Shown here: positions 1 through 5,497 of the stretch, piece after piece
Layout of the letters: each line of letters opens with the position of its first letter
How positions within the stretch are numbered: position 1 is the first letter of the stretch
NCBI GenBank assembly: GCA_023266245.1
Contig: JAHFRO010000058.1
Coordinates: 1-5,597 of the forward strand
Origin: Betaproteobacteria bacterium
GTDB lineage: Bacteria > Pseudomonadota > Gammaproteobacteria > Burkholderiales > SG8-41
Reading direction: 5' to 3'
DNA: 5,597 nt
Program-made: the position numbers and the translations under genes
The notes under the pieces: generated by a model
Told to the model about the DNA's origin: nothing
Database searches by the model: none
Seen by the model: only the letters and a program-made list of their open reading frames with translations

Positions 1-2110
1 GCTCGCGCGTGAACGGCATGTCGCGCAACCGCACGCCCATGGCGTGATACACCGCGTTGGCGATCGCCCCCGCGGTCGGTCCCTGGGCTCCTTCGCCCGC
101 ACCGAGCGGCGGCTGATCCGGGCGATTAATCAGCACGACCTCCACCTCCGGCGCTTCCTCGAAGGTGAGGATCGGATAATCCTCCCAGTTGCGGCTGGTT
201 ACGCGCTCACGGTCGTACTGCACGCGCTCCTTGAGCGTCCAGCTCACGGTCTGGATCATGCCGCCTTCGATCTGGTTCACGATGCCGTCCGGGTTGATCA
301 CGAGCCCGGCATCCACCGCGGCCCAGGCGCGCCGCACCGCGATCTCGTTGCCGATCTCGACCTCGGCGACGACCGCCACGTAGCAGCCCAGGTTCTTGTA
401 GCGCGCGAAACCCATGCCGCGCCCGCGCGTGCCATCGCCCTTTTCCCCCTTGCTCCAGCCGGCCTTGGCCGCCACCGCCTCGATCACCGCGCGCGCGCGG
501 GTGTCCTTGAGGTGGCGCAGGCGAAACTCCACGGGATCGGCGCCGGCCGCGGCAGCAAGCTCGTCCATGAAGGACTCGATCGCGAACACATTGACGTGGC
601 CGCCGAGCGAGCGCAGGGCGGAGGTCCGCAGCGGCGTCCGCAGCACCAGGTGATTGGTGACGCGCTGGTTCGGGAACTCGTAGAGCGGGATCGCATTGCG
701 GTGGCTGCCACCCGCGGGCAGCGGCGGATTGCCCGGCGTCGCCGCCGGGACCGGGCGCTCGAGATACCACGCCCCGAGGAGATTGGCGCCGTCCTTGCCG
801 GCTGGCCGCGTGCTGTGCCCGTGGCTCCACACGTCGTGCGTCCAGTTAGCGATGCGACCCTCCCCGTCGAGCTGAGCGCGCAGGCGCACCACCATCGCGG
901 AGCCGAACGGCTCCCATCCGAACTCATCCTCGCGCATCCACTGCACTCTGACCGGATGGCCGGGCACCGCGCGCGCGAGCAGCGCGGCGTCGAGCGCGAC
1001 ATCATCGGCGCCGTTGTGACCGTAGCAGCCCGCGCCCTCGACGTGCGTCACGACGATCTTTTCCTGCGCCACCCCCAGCACCTTCGCCAGGTCCTGCCGC
1101 AGCGGGTAGATGCTCTGGCTGTGCGTCCACACCGTGTAACGGCCGTCGCTGAACCGGGCGACCGCGCACGACGGGCCGAGCGCGGCGTGGGCAATGAAGG
1201 GGCGCGTGTATTCGGCTTCGAGCGCGGCTGCCGCGCGCCCGCGCGCCGCGTCGTCGCTTTTCTCGCTGATCACCTCGGATTTCGCGTCGGCGCGCAGCAG
1301 GTAGCGCGGATCGGGGTCCGGCAGCGCGGCGGTCTCCCGCCACTGCGCAATGCGCCCGCAGCGGTTGAGGGCGCGGATCGCCTGTTCCTCGCGCTCTGCG
1401 ATAACACCGAGGAAGCTGCCGTCACGCACCACCGCGACCACCCCGGGAATCTCGCGTACCTGTGCTTCATCAAGCGCAGTGAGCCGCGCGCCGGGGCTCG
1501 GCGGGCGCACGATCCGTCCATGCAGCATGCCCGGCAGCTCGAGGTCCTGAACGTAGCTCGGCGCACCGGTCACCTTGGGCGGGAGGTCGCGCCGCGGCGC
1601 CGACATGCCGATGACGGTATGCTGCGCAGCCGACTTGGGCGCGACGTCGCCGCTCGCTTCGCGCGCGAGCAGATCGTCGCTCGCCAGCTCCCAATAGGTG
1701 ATGCTCCCGCCGGAGCGGGCCGTCACCCGTCCGTCCGCCACTGCCAGTTGTTCTAGCGAGACACCGAGGCGGGTGGCGGCGCGCTCGAGCAACAGGTCGC
1801 GGGTTTCAGCCGCGGCCTGGCGCAATGCCATCCCGCCCTCCTGAATCGAGCGGCTGCCCGAGGTCACGCCTTCATCGGGGCTGTAAGAAGTATTGGCCGG
1901 CGCAAGCCGGATGCGCTCGAGCGCGACGTCGAGCTCCTCCGCGACGATCTGCGCCAGCGCGGTCAGGATGCCCTGTCCGATTTCGACCTTGCCGGGGAAG
2001 ACGGTGACGGTGCCGTCACGGTTGATTTTCAACCAGCGGTCGAGTCGCCGGTTGCTGTTGAGGCTGCCCGGCAACTGCCGCGCCGGCGCGGATTGGGGTT
2101 TTTCGCTCAT
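1..2110 (-). CDS. Molybdopterin-binding large subunit of an IorB/NicB-type molybdenum hydroxylase (xanthine dehydrogenase family), 3' end outside window
   Basis: This is the catalytic subunit of a two-subunit molybdenum hydroxylase that inserts water-derived oxygen into an aromatic N-heterocycle or aldehyde; the substrate cannot be read from sequence. The frame is open for 703 codons from ATG 2110 to the window edge. Visible motifs are KVEIGQGILTAL at residues 41-52 (the GQG loop of the cofactor domain, placed N-terminally as in permuted IorB proteins), EGAGCYGHNGADD at 358-370, RTPLRTSALRSLGG at 491-504, and GAGEGAQGPTAGAIANA at 670-686, whose Glu673 matches the catalytic glutamate of the family. 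IorB-like proteins are usually a little over 700 residues, so only a few residues should be missing. AGAGG at 2118-2122 lies 7 bases before the ATG. No twin-arginine or Sec signal is seen, so a cytoplasmic location is inferred. It follows the [2Fe-2S] subunit gene in one operon. No frameshift or internal stop is seen. Confidence 0.93.
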   Translation of the reverse strand, partial: MSEKPQSAPARQLPGSLNSNRRLDRWLKINRDGTVTVFPGKVEIGQGILTALAQIVAEELDVALERIRLAPANTSYSPDEGVTSGSRSIQEGGMALRQAAAETRDLLLERAATRLGVSLEQLAVADGRVTARSGGSITYWELASDDLLAREASGDVAPKSAAQHTVIGMSAPRRDLPPKVTGAPSYVQDLELPGMLHGRIVRPPSPGARLTALDEAQVREIPGVVAVVRDGSFLGVIAEREEQAIRALNRCGRIAQWRETAALPDPDPRYLLRADAKSEVISEKSDDAARGRAAAALEAEYTRPFIAHAALGPSCAVARFSDGRYTVWTHSQSIYPLRQDLAKVLGVAQEKIVVTHVEGAGCYGHNGADDVALDAALLARAVPGHPVRVQWMREDEFGWEPFGSAMVVRLRAQLDGEGRIANWTHDVWSHGHSTRPAGKDGANLLGAWYLERPVPAATPGNPPLPAGGSHRNAIPLYEFPNQRVTNHLVLRTPLRTSALRSLGGHVNVFAIESFMDELAAAAGADPVEFRLRHLKDTRARAVIEAVAAKAGWSKGEKGDGTRGRGMGFARYKNLGCYVAVVAEVEIGNEIAVRRAWAAVDAGLVINPDGIVNQIEGGMIQTVSWTLKERVQYDRERVTSRNWEDYPILTFEEAPEVEVVLINRPDQPPLGAGEGAQGPTAGAIANAVYHAMGVRLRDMPFTRE

Positions 2111-2208
2111 CGGGCCGCCTCTGTAAACGGATTCGCAAACCCATCCGCCCTATGTCGGCGGCTGGCGCCATTCGCTTTACTCGCAACTGCGCAGGCTCGG
2201 TAGCTCAT
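2107..2208 (-). CDS. Possible 33-codon bridging ORF between the two hydroxylase subunit genes
   Basis: An ORF of 33 codons fills the spacer between the subunit genes. Its ATG (2208-2206) overlaps the TGA of the [2Fe-2S] gene as ATGA, and its own TGA (2109-2107) overlaps the ATG of the large subunit gene as a second ATGA. GGAG (2217-2220, within the last codons of the upstream gene) sits 8 bases before its ATG, a good Shine-Dalgarno distance. The peptide starts MSYRACAV and ends NPFTEAAR, is rich in Arg and Ala, and resembles no family I know. It could be a translated leader that couples the two subunits, or a chance reading of a palindromic intergenic repeat. The arrangement is seen directly; translation is inference. 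Confidence 0.3.
   Translation of the reverse strand: MSYRACAVASKANGASRRHRADGFANPFTEAAR
2128..2165. repeat. REP-like palindromic sequence in the subunit spacer
   Basis: Two overlapping inverted repeats are present. CCATCCGCC (2141-2149) pairs with GGCGGCTGG (2157-2165) over 9 positions with one mismatch and a 7-base loop. CGGAT (2128-2132) can pair with ATCCG (2143-2147). The wording (GGAT, ATCCGCCCTA) recalls the degenerate GGATTA/TAATCCGCCCTA-type palindromic repeats scattered between genes in many proteobacteria. Membership in such a family is inference. As RNA the hairpin could modulate the subunit ratio or mRNA stability. Confidence 0.4.
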
Positions 2209-2669
2209 GCCGCTATCTCCAATGCGACGCGCCGGATCGCGCGCAGCATCCTGTGATGGGTGCCGCAGCGGCACAGGTTGCCCTTGAGCGCGGCGCGGAT
2301 CTCGCTCTCGCTCGGCTTGGGATTCACGTCCAGCAGCGCCTTGGCCGCCATGATGATCCCGCTCACGCAGTAGCCGCACTGCACCGCCTGCTCCGCGATG
2401 AACGCCTGCTGCAAAGGATGCAGCCCGCCGTCCGCGACCAGCCCTTCAATGGTGGTGATCGTCTTGCCGGACGCGGCTGACACCGGGAGATCGCACGACT
2501 GCACCGCCTTGCCGTCCAGTAGCACGGTGCACGCGCCGCACTGGCCCAGCCCGCAGCCGAAGCGGGTGCCCTTGAGCTTCAATTCGTTACGCAATACGTA
2601 CAGCAGCGGCGTTTCGGGCTCCGCCGTAACGCGGTGTTCGCTGCCGTTAACCATAAGTGTGATAGCCAC
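2205..2669 (-). CDS. [2Fe-2S] small subunit of an IorA/NicA-type molybdenum hydroxylase
   Basis: This 154-aa protein is the electron-transfer subunit that carries electrons from the molybdenum centre through two [2Fe-2S] clusters. Residues 1-75 form a plant-type ferredoxin domain with Cys39, Cys44, Cys47 and Cys59 (CGLGQCGAC then C). Residues 76-154 form the second, four-helix [2Fe-2S] domain with Cys98 and Cys101 (QCGYC) and Cys133 and Cys135 (NLCRCGTHHRM). All eight ligands are present and the length is usual for the family. The start is a GTG at 2669, preceded by AAAGGA; the next candidate, ATG at residue 6, would cut into the first beta strand. It is the first gene of the operon, with the molybdopterin subunit downstream. 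No FAD-binding medium subunit is visible, as expected for the IorAB/NicAB type, which often passes electrons to a cytochrome c. Confidence 0.95.
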   Translation of the reverse strand: MAITLMVNGSEHRVTAEPETPLLYVLRNELKLKGTRFGCGLGQCGACTVLLDGKAVQSCDLPVSAASGKTITTIEGLVADGGLHPLQQAFIAEQAVQCGYCVSGIIMAAKALLDVNPKPSESEIRAALKGNLCRCGTHHRMLRAIRRVALEIAA

Positions 2670-2676
2670 TACACCG

Positions 2677-2682
2677 TCCTTT
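2677..2682 (-). promoter_or_regulatory. Ribosome binding site supporting the GTG start of the [2Fe-2S] subunit
   Basis: On the minus strand AAAGGA lies 7 bases before GTG 2669. It favours this GTG over the downstream ATG at residue 6. Confidence 0.6.
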
Positions 2683-2811
2683 GCCCGACCGTGCTGCGCA
2701 CACCAGCGGGCTTATCAAAGAAAAAACAGCAGGTTATTTTGTGGTTCTCGATTCGGTCCCACGCCGTTGCAGGCGCGGGGCCGCGGACTCGTTTTTTGAA
2801 ATGTTTGGGTC

Positions 2812-2817
2812 TATACT
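2812..2817 (+). promoter_or_regulatory. Putative -10 box for the DUF465 gene
   Basis: TATACT matches five of six positions of the sigma-70 -10 consensus and lies 39 bases upstream of the ATG at 2857. No convincing -35 hexamer is found at 16-18 bases; the TTGAAA at 2796-2801 is only 10 bases away. It lies in the AT-richer part of the divergent region between the hydroxylase operon and the DUF465 gene. No equally good box is seen for the operon on the other strand. Confidence 0.4.
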
Positions 2818-2842
2818 GGAAATGCACGCGTAGCGTTGGGAT

Positions 2843-2847
2843 GGAGG
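2843..2847 (+). promoter_or_regulatory. Ribosome binding site fixing the DUF465 start
   Basis: GGAGG ends 9 bases before ATG 2857. A frame extension to a TTG at 2836 would place this site inside the coding region, so the ATG is preferred. Confidence 0.7.
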
Positions 2848-2856
2848 ATTACGCCC

Positions 2857-3066
2857 ATGATACATACCACCGACGTCGAGGCTCTGAAGCAAAGGATCCA
2901 CCAATTGCAGATAGAGCACCGAGACCTCGACGACGTCATCTTACAGTTATCGCAAAGCCCAGCCCAGGACCAACTCCAGTTACAACGACTCAAGAAACGA
3001 AAACTCTTCCTCAAAGACCAGATCGCAATGCTCGAGCGCCAGCTCGAGCCCGACATACCCGCCTAG
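2857..3066 (+). CDS. DUF465 (YdcH-type) small coiled-coil protein
   Basis: This is a small cytoplasmic protein of 69 residues and unknown molecular function. It fits the DUF465/YdcH family in length and pattern. Residues 6-30 form a first helix with the EHRDLDDVI segment. Residues 38-63 form a second helix with LKKRKLFLKDQIAMLE, the LKKxKLxLKDxI signature of the family. The two helices are predicted to form an antiparallel hairpin. There is no signal peptide, no membrane segment and no cysteine. A strong GGAGG and a TATACT box precede it, suggesting its own transcription unit, divergent from the hydroxylase operon. A heptad repeat array begins four bases after its stop codon. Family assignment is confident; the role is unknown. 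Confidence 0.88.
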   Translation: MIHTTDVEALKQRIHQLQIEHRDLDDVILQLSQSPAQDQLQLQRLKKRKLFLKDQIAMLERQLEPDIPA

Positions 3067-3070
3067 GCGG

Positions 3071-3171
3071 GTTCCATGTTCCGGGTTCTGTGTTCCGGGT
3101 CCCGGGTTTCGTGTTTCGTGTTTCCGATCTTGAACTCGGAACTTTGAACCTTGAACCCTGAACTCGGAACT
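3071..3171. repeat. Heptanucleotide tandem repeat array with opposing arms
   Basis: The left arm has eight contiguous 7-base units at 3071-3126 (GTTCCAT, GTTCCGG, GTTCTGT, GTTCCGG, GTCCCGG, GTTTCGT, GTTTCGT, GTTTCCG). After three bases (ATC) the right arm has six contiguous units at 3130-3171 (TTGAACT, CGGAACT, TTGAACC, TTGAACC, CTGAACT, CGGAACT). The right-arm units are near reverse complements of the left-arm units, sharing the GTTC/GAAC core, so the whole can fold into a long imperfect hairpin on either strand. It fills the gap between two convergent genes and ends three bases before the dsbB stop codon. A role as a bidirectional transcription barrier is plausible but inferred; there is no T-tract typical of an intrinsic terminator. 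Confidence 0.8.
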
Positions 3172-3174
3172 CTC

Positions 3175-3693
3175 TCATATCGGTTTTTGTTGTCGCGTGC
3201 GCACGCCGAGCAGCGCGAGATAGACCGAAAACATCCCGAGCAACACGAACCACACCAGCGACCAGCCGGCGATTGACAGGCCCAGAAACGTCCACCCGGC
3301 CTCCGCGCATTCGCCACTGCCGGACAGAATCTTGTCGAGCGCCTGCGACAGCGGGAATTTCTTGATCATGTACTCCAACCCGGGCCCGCATTCCGGCACC
3401 TGGTGCTTCGGCAGGTGCTGCAGCCAGACGTGGCGGGTGGCGATCGCCGCCCCGACGCTCGCCACCATGAACGCGAGCCCGCCGTAGACGATCGCCCCGA
3501 TGCGCCCCGGGCCGTGCAGCGCCGCCACCAGAAACAATCCCATCAGCACCATGAACGCCCCGCGCTGCAGGATGCACAGCGGGCACGGTTCCTGGTTCTC
3601 GTAGTGCTGCAGGTAGAGCGCAAATGCGAGCAGCAGCGTGCAGATCACGAAACCCGCAAGATAACCGAGCCGTGGAGTGGGCTTGGACAACAT
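3175..3693 (-). CDS. dsbB: Disulfide bond formation protein DsbB
   Basis: DsbB is an inner-membrane quinone reductase that reoxidises periplasmic DsbA and passes the electrons to ubiquinone or menaquinone. The 172-aa protein has four hydrophobic segments at about 11-29, 43-61, 65-84 and 142-164. The first redox pair is CPLC at 37-40, followed by ILQR, whose Arg44 matches the conserved quinone-site arginine. The second pair is Cys102 (VPECGPGL) and Cys129 (SGECAEAGWTFLGL), as in the E. coli enzyme. The length agrees with the family (about 170-180). The frame stays open upstream to 3870, but ATG 3693 is chosen because it places the first membrane segment about ten residues in and because an extended -10 box lies at 3743-3751. 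No clear Shine-Dalgarno precedes this ATG. The gene is convergent with the DUF465 gene, and no dsbA is in the window. Confidence 0.94.
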   Translation of the reverse strand: MLSKPTPRLGYLAGFVICTLLLAFALYLQHYENQEPCPLCILQRGAFMVLMGLFLVAALHGPGRIGAIVYGGLAFMVASVGAAIATRHVWLQHLPKHQVPECGPGLEYMIKKFPLSQALDKILSGSGECAEAGWTFLGLSIAGWSLVWFVLLGMFSVYLALLGVRTRQQKPI

Positions 3694-3742
3694 GAGGAGC
3701 TGTGCGAGGCGCCGGAGTGCAACCTTGCCTGGAAAGAAGTGA

Positions 3743-3751
3743 ATTCTAGCA
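3743..3751 (-). promoter_or_regulatory. dsbB: Extended -10 promoter for dsbB
   Basis: On the minus strand TGCTAGAAT reads as an extended -10 (TGn followed by TAGAAT, five of six to consensus). Transcription would begin about 40 bases before ATG 3693, which also argues against the longer upstream reading frame. No good -35 is evident, which extended -10 promoters tolerate. Confidence 0.5.
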
Positions 3752-3828
3752 AAACCGACGACCTGAAACCGCTCCGCCGGGGGGTGTCCGCGCATTGTGA
3801 TTGACGCGCCGCGCTCGTTCGCCTTTAA

Positions 3829-4179
3829 TTGCCACGACCTGGACAGCAGATGAGCGAGATCTGGAAGCAAACGGTCGTCGTCTCAAACCGGCCCGGCGCC
3901 AGCGGCAACATCGGCGCCGAGACAGTCGCGCGCGCGGCTCCCGACGGGTACACGCTGCTCATGGGGACGACGGCGCTCGCGAGCAGCCCGGCGTTGTACT
4001 CCAAGTTGGCTTACGACGTAACGCGCGACCTCGCGCCGGTGAGCCTCGTCGTCAGGATGCCCAACGTCCTCGTCGTGCACCCTTCGCTGCCGGCGCGCTC
4101 GGTCAAGGAGCTCCCGGCCCTGACGAAAGCCAGGCCCGGCACGCTCAACTCGGCTTCAGCGGGCATCAAACCCGAGTAA
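3829..4179 (+). pseudogene. Remnant of a Bug/TctC-family tripartite tricarboxylate transporter substrate-binding protein
   Basis: The intact family is a periplasmic solute-binding protein of about 320 residues that delivers carboxylates or related compounds to a TctAB-type transporter. Here 116 codons remain. They contain core segments in order: SEIWKQTVVVSNRPGASGNIG, then APDGYTLLMGT, then ALYSKLAYDVTRDLAPVSLV, then PNVLVVHPSLPARSVKEL, then LNSASAG. The signal peptide and the N-terminal VPFPPGG region are absent; the frame is closed by a TAA at 3826-3828. After LNSASAG, where intact proteins continue with about 150 more residues, the frame goes straight into IKPE and a stop, which resembles the usual C-terminal end (AGIKPE) of this family. 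This indicates an in-frame internal deletion joined at GCGGGC (4159-4164). Just upstream another frame reads LIATT (3825-3839), suggesting a small indel as well. A working protein is very unlikely. Confidence 0.85.
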
Positions 4180-4225
4180 ACGGCGGCTCCGTGGCGTTGG
4201 CCCTGCACGGAATCAGTTGATCATC

Positions 4226-4648
4226 ATGATACGCATCGCGCCCGGCATCGCGCTCGACGAAAACGAAATCACCCTGTCCTTCATCCGCGCTTCGGGTCCG
4301 GGCGGGCAGAACGTGAACAAGGTCGAAACCGCGGTGCAACTGCGTTTCGACGCCGCGCGCTCGCGTTCCCTGACCGGGGCGGTGCGCGCGCGGCTGATTG
4401 CGCTCGCGGGACACCGCGTCAGCGGCGACGGCATCCTCATCATCACCGCACAGCGCTTCCGCAGCCAGGAACGCAACCGGCGCGACGCCATCGGGCGTCT
4501 GGTCGCGCTGATACGGGAGGCGGCGCGGCCGCTCAAGACACGCAAACCGACGCGGCCAACCCGCGCATCGCAGCTGCGCCGGCTGGAAGCCAAGCGGCGT
4601 CGCAGTGAGGTCAAACGCGCGCGTGTCGGGCGCTGGGAAGAGTCTTGA
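4226..4648 (+). CDS. arfB: Alternative ribosome-rescue factor / peptidyl-tRNA hydrolase ArfB
   Basis: ArfB (YaeJ) hydrolyses peptidyl-tRNA on ribosomes stalled at the 3' end of non-stop mRNAs. The catalytic GGQ is at residues 26-28 within RASGPGGQNVNKVETAVQLRF, the release-factor-like domain that spans about 1-95. The C-terminal tail from about 104 to 140 is basic and includes KTRKPTRPTRASQ followed by RRLEAKRRRSEVKRAR, the part that enters the empty mRNA channel. At 140 aa it has the length of E. coli YaeJ, and the short tail distinguishes it from RF1/RF2. ATG 4226 aligns with the family start; a TTG at 4217 has GGA five bases upstream and remains an alternative. The gene follows the Bug remnant and is convergent with the phosphoesterase, with a 34-base gap and no obvious terminator. 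Confidence 0.95.
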   Translation: MIRIAPGIALDENEITLSFIRASGPGGQNVNKVETAVQLRFDAARSRSLTGAVRARLIALAGHRVSGDGILIITAQRFRSQERNRRDAIGRLVALIREAARPLKTRKPTRPTRASQLRRLEAKRRRSEVKRARVGRWEES

Positions 4649-4682
4649 TGTGCGTCGAAGCCAGTGAGTAAAACCGCGAGCC

Positions 4683-5456
4683 TCACGTGACCGAGACGGT
4701 GTGCGTCACCAGCTCCGAGCCGTTCCAGTAATGGAGCTGGTAGGCAGGCGGCTCGTCGGCCGCGGCGTCGAATTCATCGGCGTGCAGATTGAGGATCCCC
4801 TGAAAAGCGGTGCTGGGGCAGACCGACACGGTGGTGCCGCGCCAGCGCGCCTGGATGCCGCGATGCACGTGGCCGCAGGTAATGCGCTCGATTTGATGAT
4901 GGCGTTCCACGATCGTCCCCAGTCGCCCCGCGCTCGCCGCGTCCAGCCCGATTTCGTCCATGCAGCGTATCCCGGTCTTGATCGGCGGATGGTGCATGAA
5001 AATGAGCACAGGCCGGCCGGACACGACCGCGAGCTGGGCGTCCAGCCAGTCGAGCTGGGCGGCGTCGAGCGCGCCGCCGTCCGCGCCGGGAACCACCGTG
5101 TCGAGCGCCAGCAGCCGCACGGGGTACTGCTCCACGGCGTAGCGCACCGGCTCGCCCGGGCGCGGCAGATAGGCGTGGTCGCGGAATTCGGAGCACAGCG
5201 CCGCGCGGTCGTCGTGATTGCCCGGTATCAGGTAGACCGGCATGGCGAGCGGCGCCAGCAGTTCCCGCAGGCGCCGGTACTCGGAGTCGGTCCCGCTATC
5301 AACCAGGTCGCCGGTGGCGAGCACCGCGTCCGGCGGCGGCCTGAGCCGCAAGATGTGCTGCACGCAGCGCGCAAGACAGGCGCCGGTGTCGAACCGGTCA
5401 TAGACGAGACTCCCCTTCTCGCCGACGTGCAAATCGGAGATCTGTGCGATGATCAT
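4683..5456 (-). CDS. GpdQ/CpdA-type class III cyclic-nucleotide or glycerophosphodiester phosphodiesterase (metallophosphoesterase)
   Basis: This enzyme hydrolyses phosphodiesters at a two-metal centre. Its family includes GpdQ (glycerophosphodiesterase) and CpdA/Icc (3',5'-cAMP phosphodiesterase); the true substrate cannot be told from sequence. The 257-aa protein carries the complete metallophosphoesterase signature: Asp8 and His10 (ISDLH), Asp50 (ATGDLVD), Asn80 and His81 (PGNHDD), His155-His156 (FMHHPP), and His196 and His198 (CGHVHRG). The ligand spacing is close to that of the GpdQ group. No signal peptide is present, so it should be cytoplasmic. ATG 5456 is chosen because MIIAQISDLH matches the family start; a TTG at 5465 is possible. 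No good Shine-Dalgarno is visible. A perfect 7-bp hairpin lies 20 bases upstream. The gene is convergent with arfB and appears to be on its own. Confidence 0.92.
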   Translation of the reverse strand: MIIAQISDLHVGEKGSLVYDRFDTGACLARCVQHILRLRPPPDAVLATGDLVDSGTDSEYRRLRELLAPLAMPVYLIPGNHDDRAALCSEFRDHAYLPRPGEPVRYAVEQYPVRLLALDTVVPGADGGALDAAQLDWLDAQLAVVSGRPVLIFMHHPPIKTGIRCMDEIGLDAASAGRLGTIVERHHQIERITCGHVHRGIQARWRGTTVSVCPSTAFQGILNLHADEFDAAADEPPAYQLHYWNGSELVTHTVSVT

Positions 5457-5476
5457 GGATGACAACTGCGCGCCAC

Positions 5477-5497
5477 GGACCGGAGTATGCCCGGTCC
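5477..5497. repeat. Perfect inverted repeat upstream of the phosphodiesterase gene
   Basis: GGACCGG (5477-5483) and CCGGTCC (5491-5497) form a 7-bp stem with a 7-base loop. It could be a terminator stem for a gene beyond the window (no T-tract follows on either strand), an operator, or a 5'-UTR hairpin of the phosphodiesterase mRNA. On the minus strand the loop reads GCATACT, which contains a weak -10-like CATACT without a matching -35. Confidence 0.45.

Noticed and set aside
44..1756. A 570-codon plus-strand open frame
   Set aside because: It lies antisense to the molybdopterin subunit, which has clear family motifs throughout. The plus-strand translation is Arg/His/Ala-rich without any recognisable domain, a common artefact of GC-rich coding DNA.
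2700..2745. Promoter candidates for the hydroxylase operon on the minus strand
   Set aside because: GATAAG and TAACCT are only partial -10 matches and neither has a -35 at a usable distance, so no promoter is called.
2771..2797. GC-rich stretch followed by six T residues, resembling an intrinsic terminator
   Set aside because: The only stem is CGCGG/CCGCG with a two-base loop, and it sits in a divergent promoter region where no plus-strand gene ends.
3071..3171. CRISPR array
   Set aside because: The units are contiguous 7-base repeats with no spacers, and the repeats reverse orientation midway. No cas gene is present.
3801..4220. A 139-codon plus-strand frame overlapping the Bug remnant
   Set aside because: The Bug/TctC motifs read in a different frame over the same bases. 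This frame gives only a low-complexity basic translation.
4664..4686. Possible terminator between arfB and the phosphodiesterase (GTGAG and CTCAC)
   Set aside because: A 5-bp stem with a 13-base loop and no T-tract is too weak to call.
4701..5462. A 253-codon plus-strand open frame
   Set aside because: It is antisense to the metallophosphoesterase, whose metal-binding motifs are all intact on the minus strand. It shows no domain of its own.
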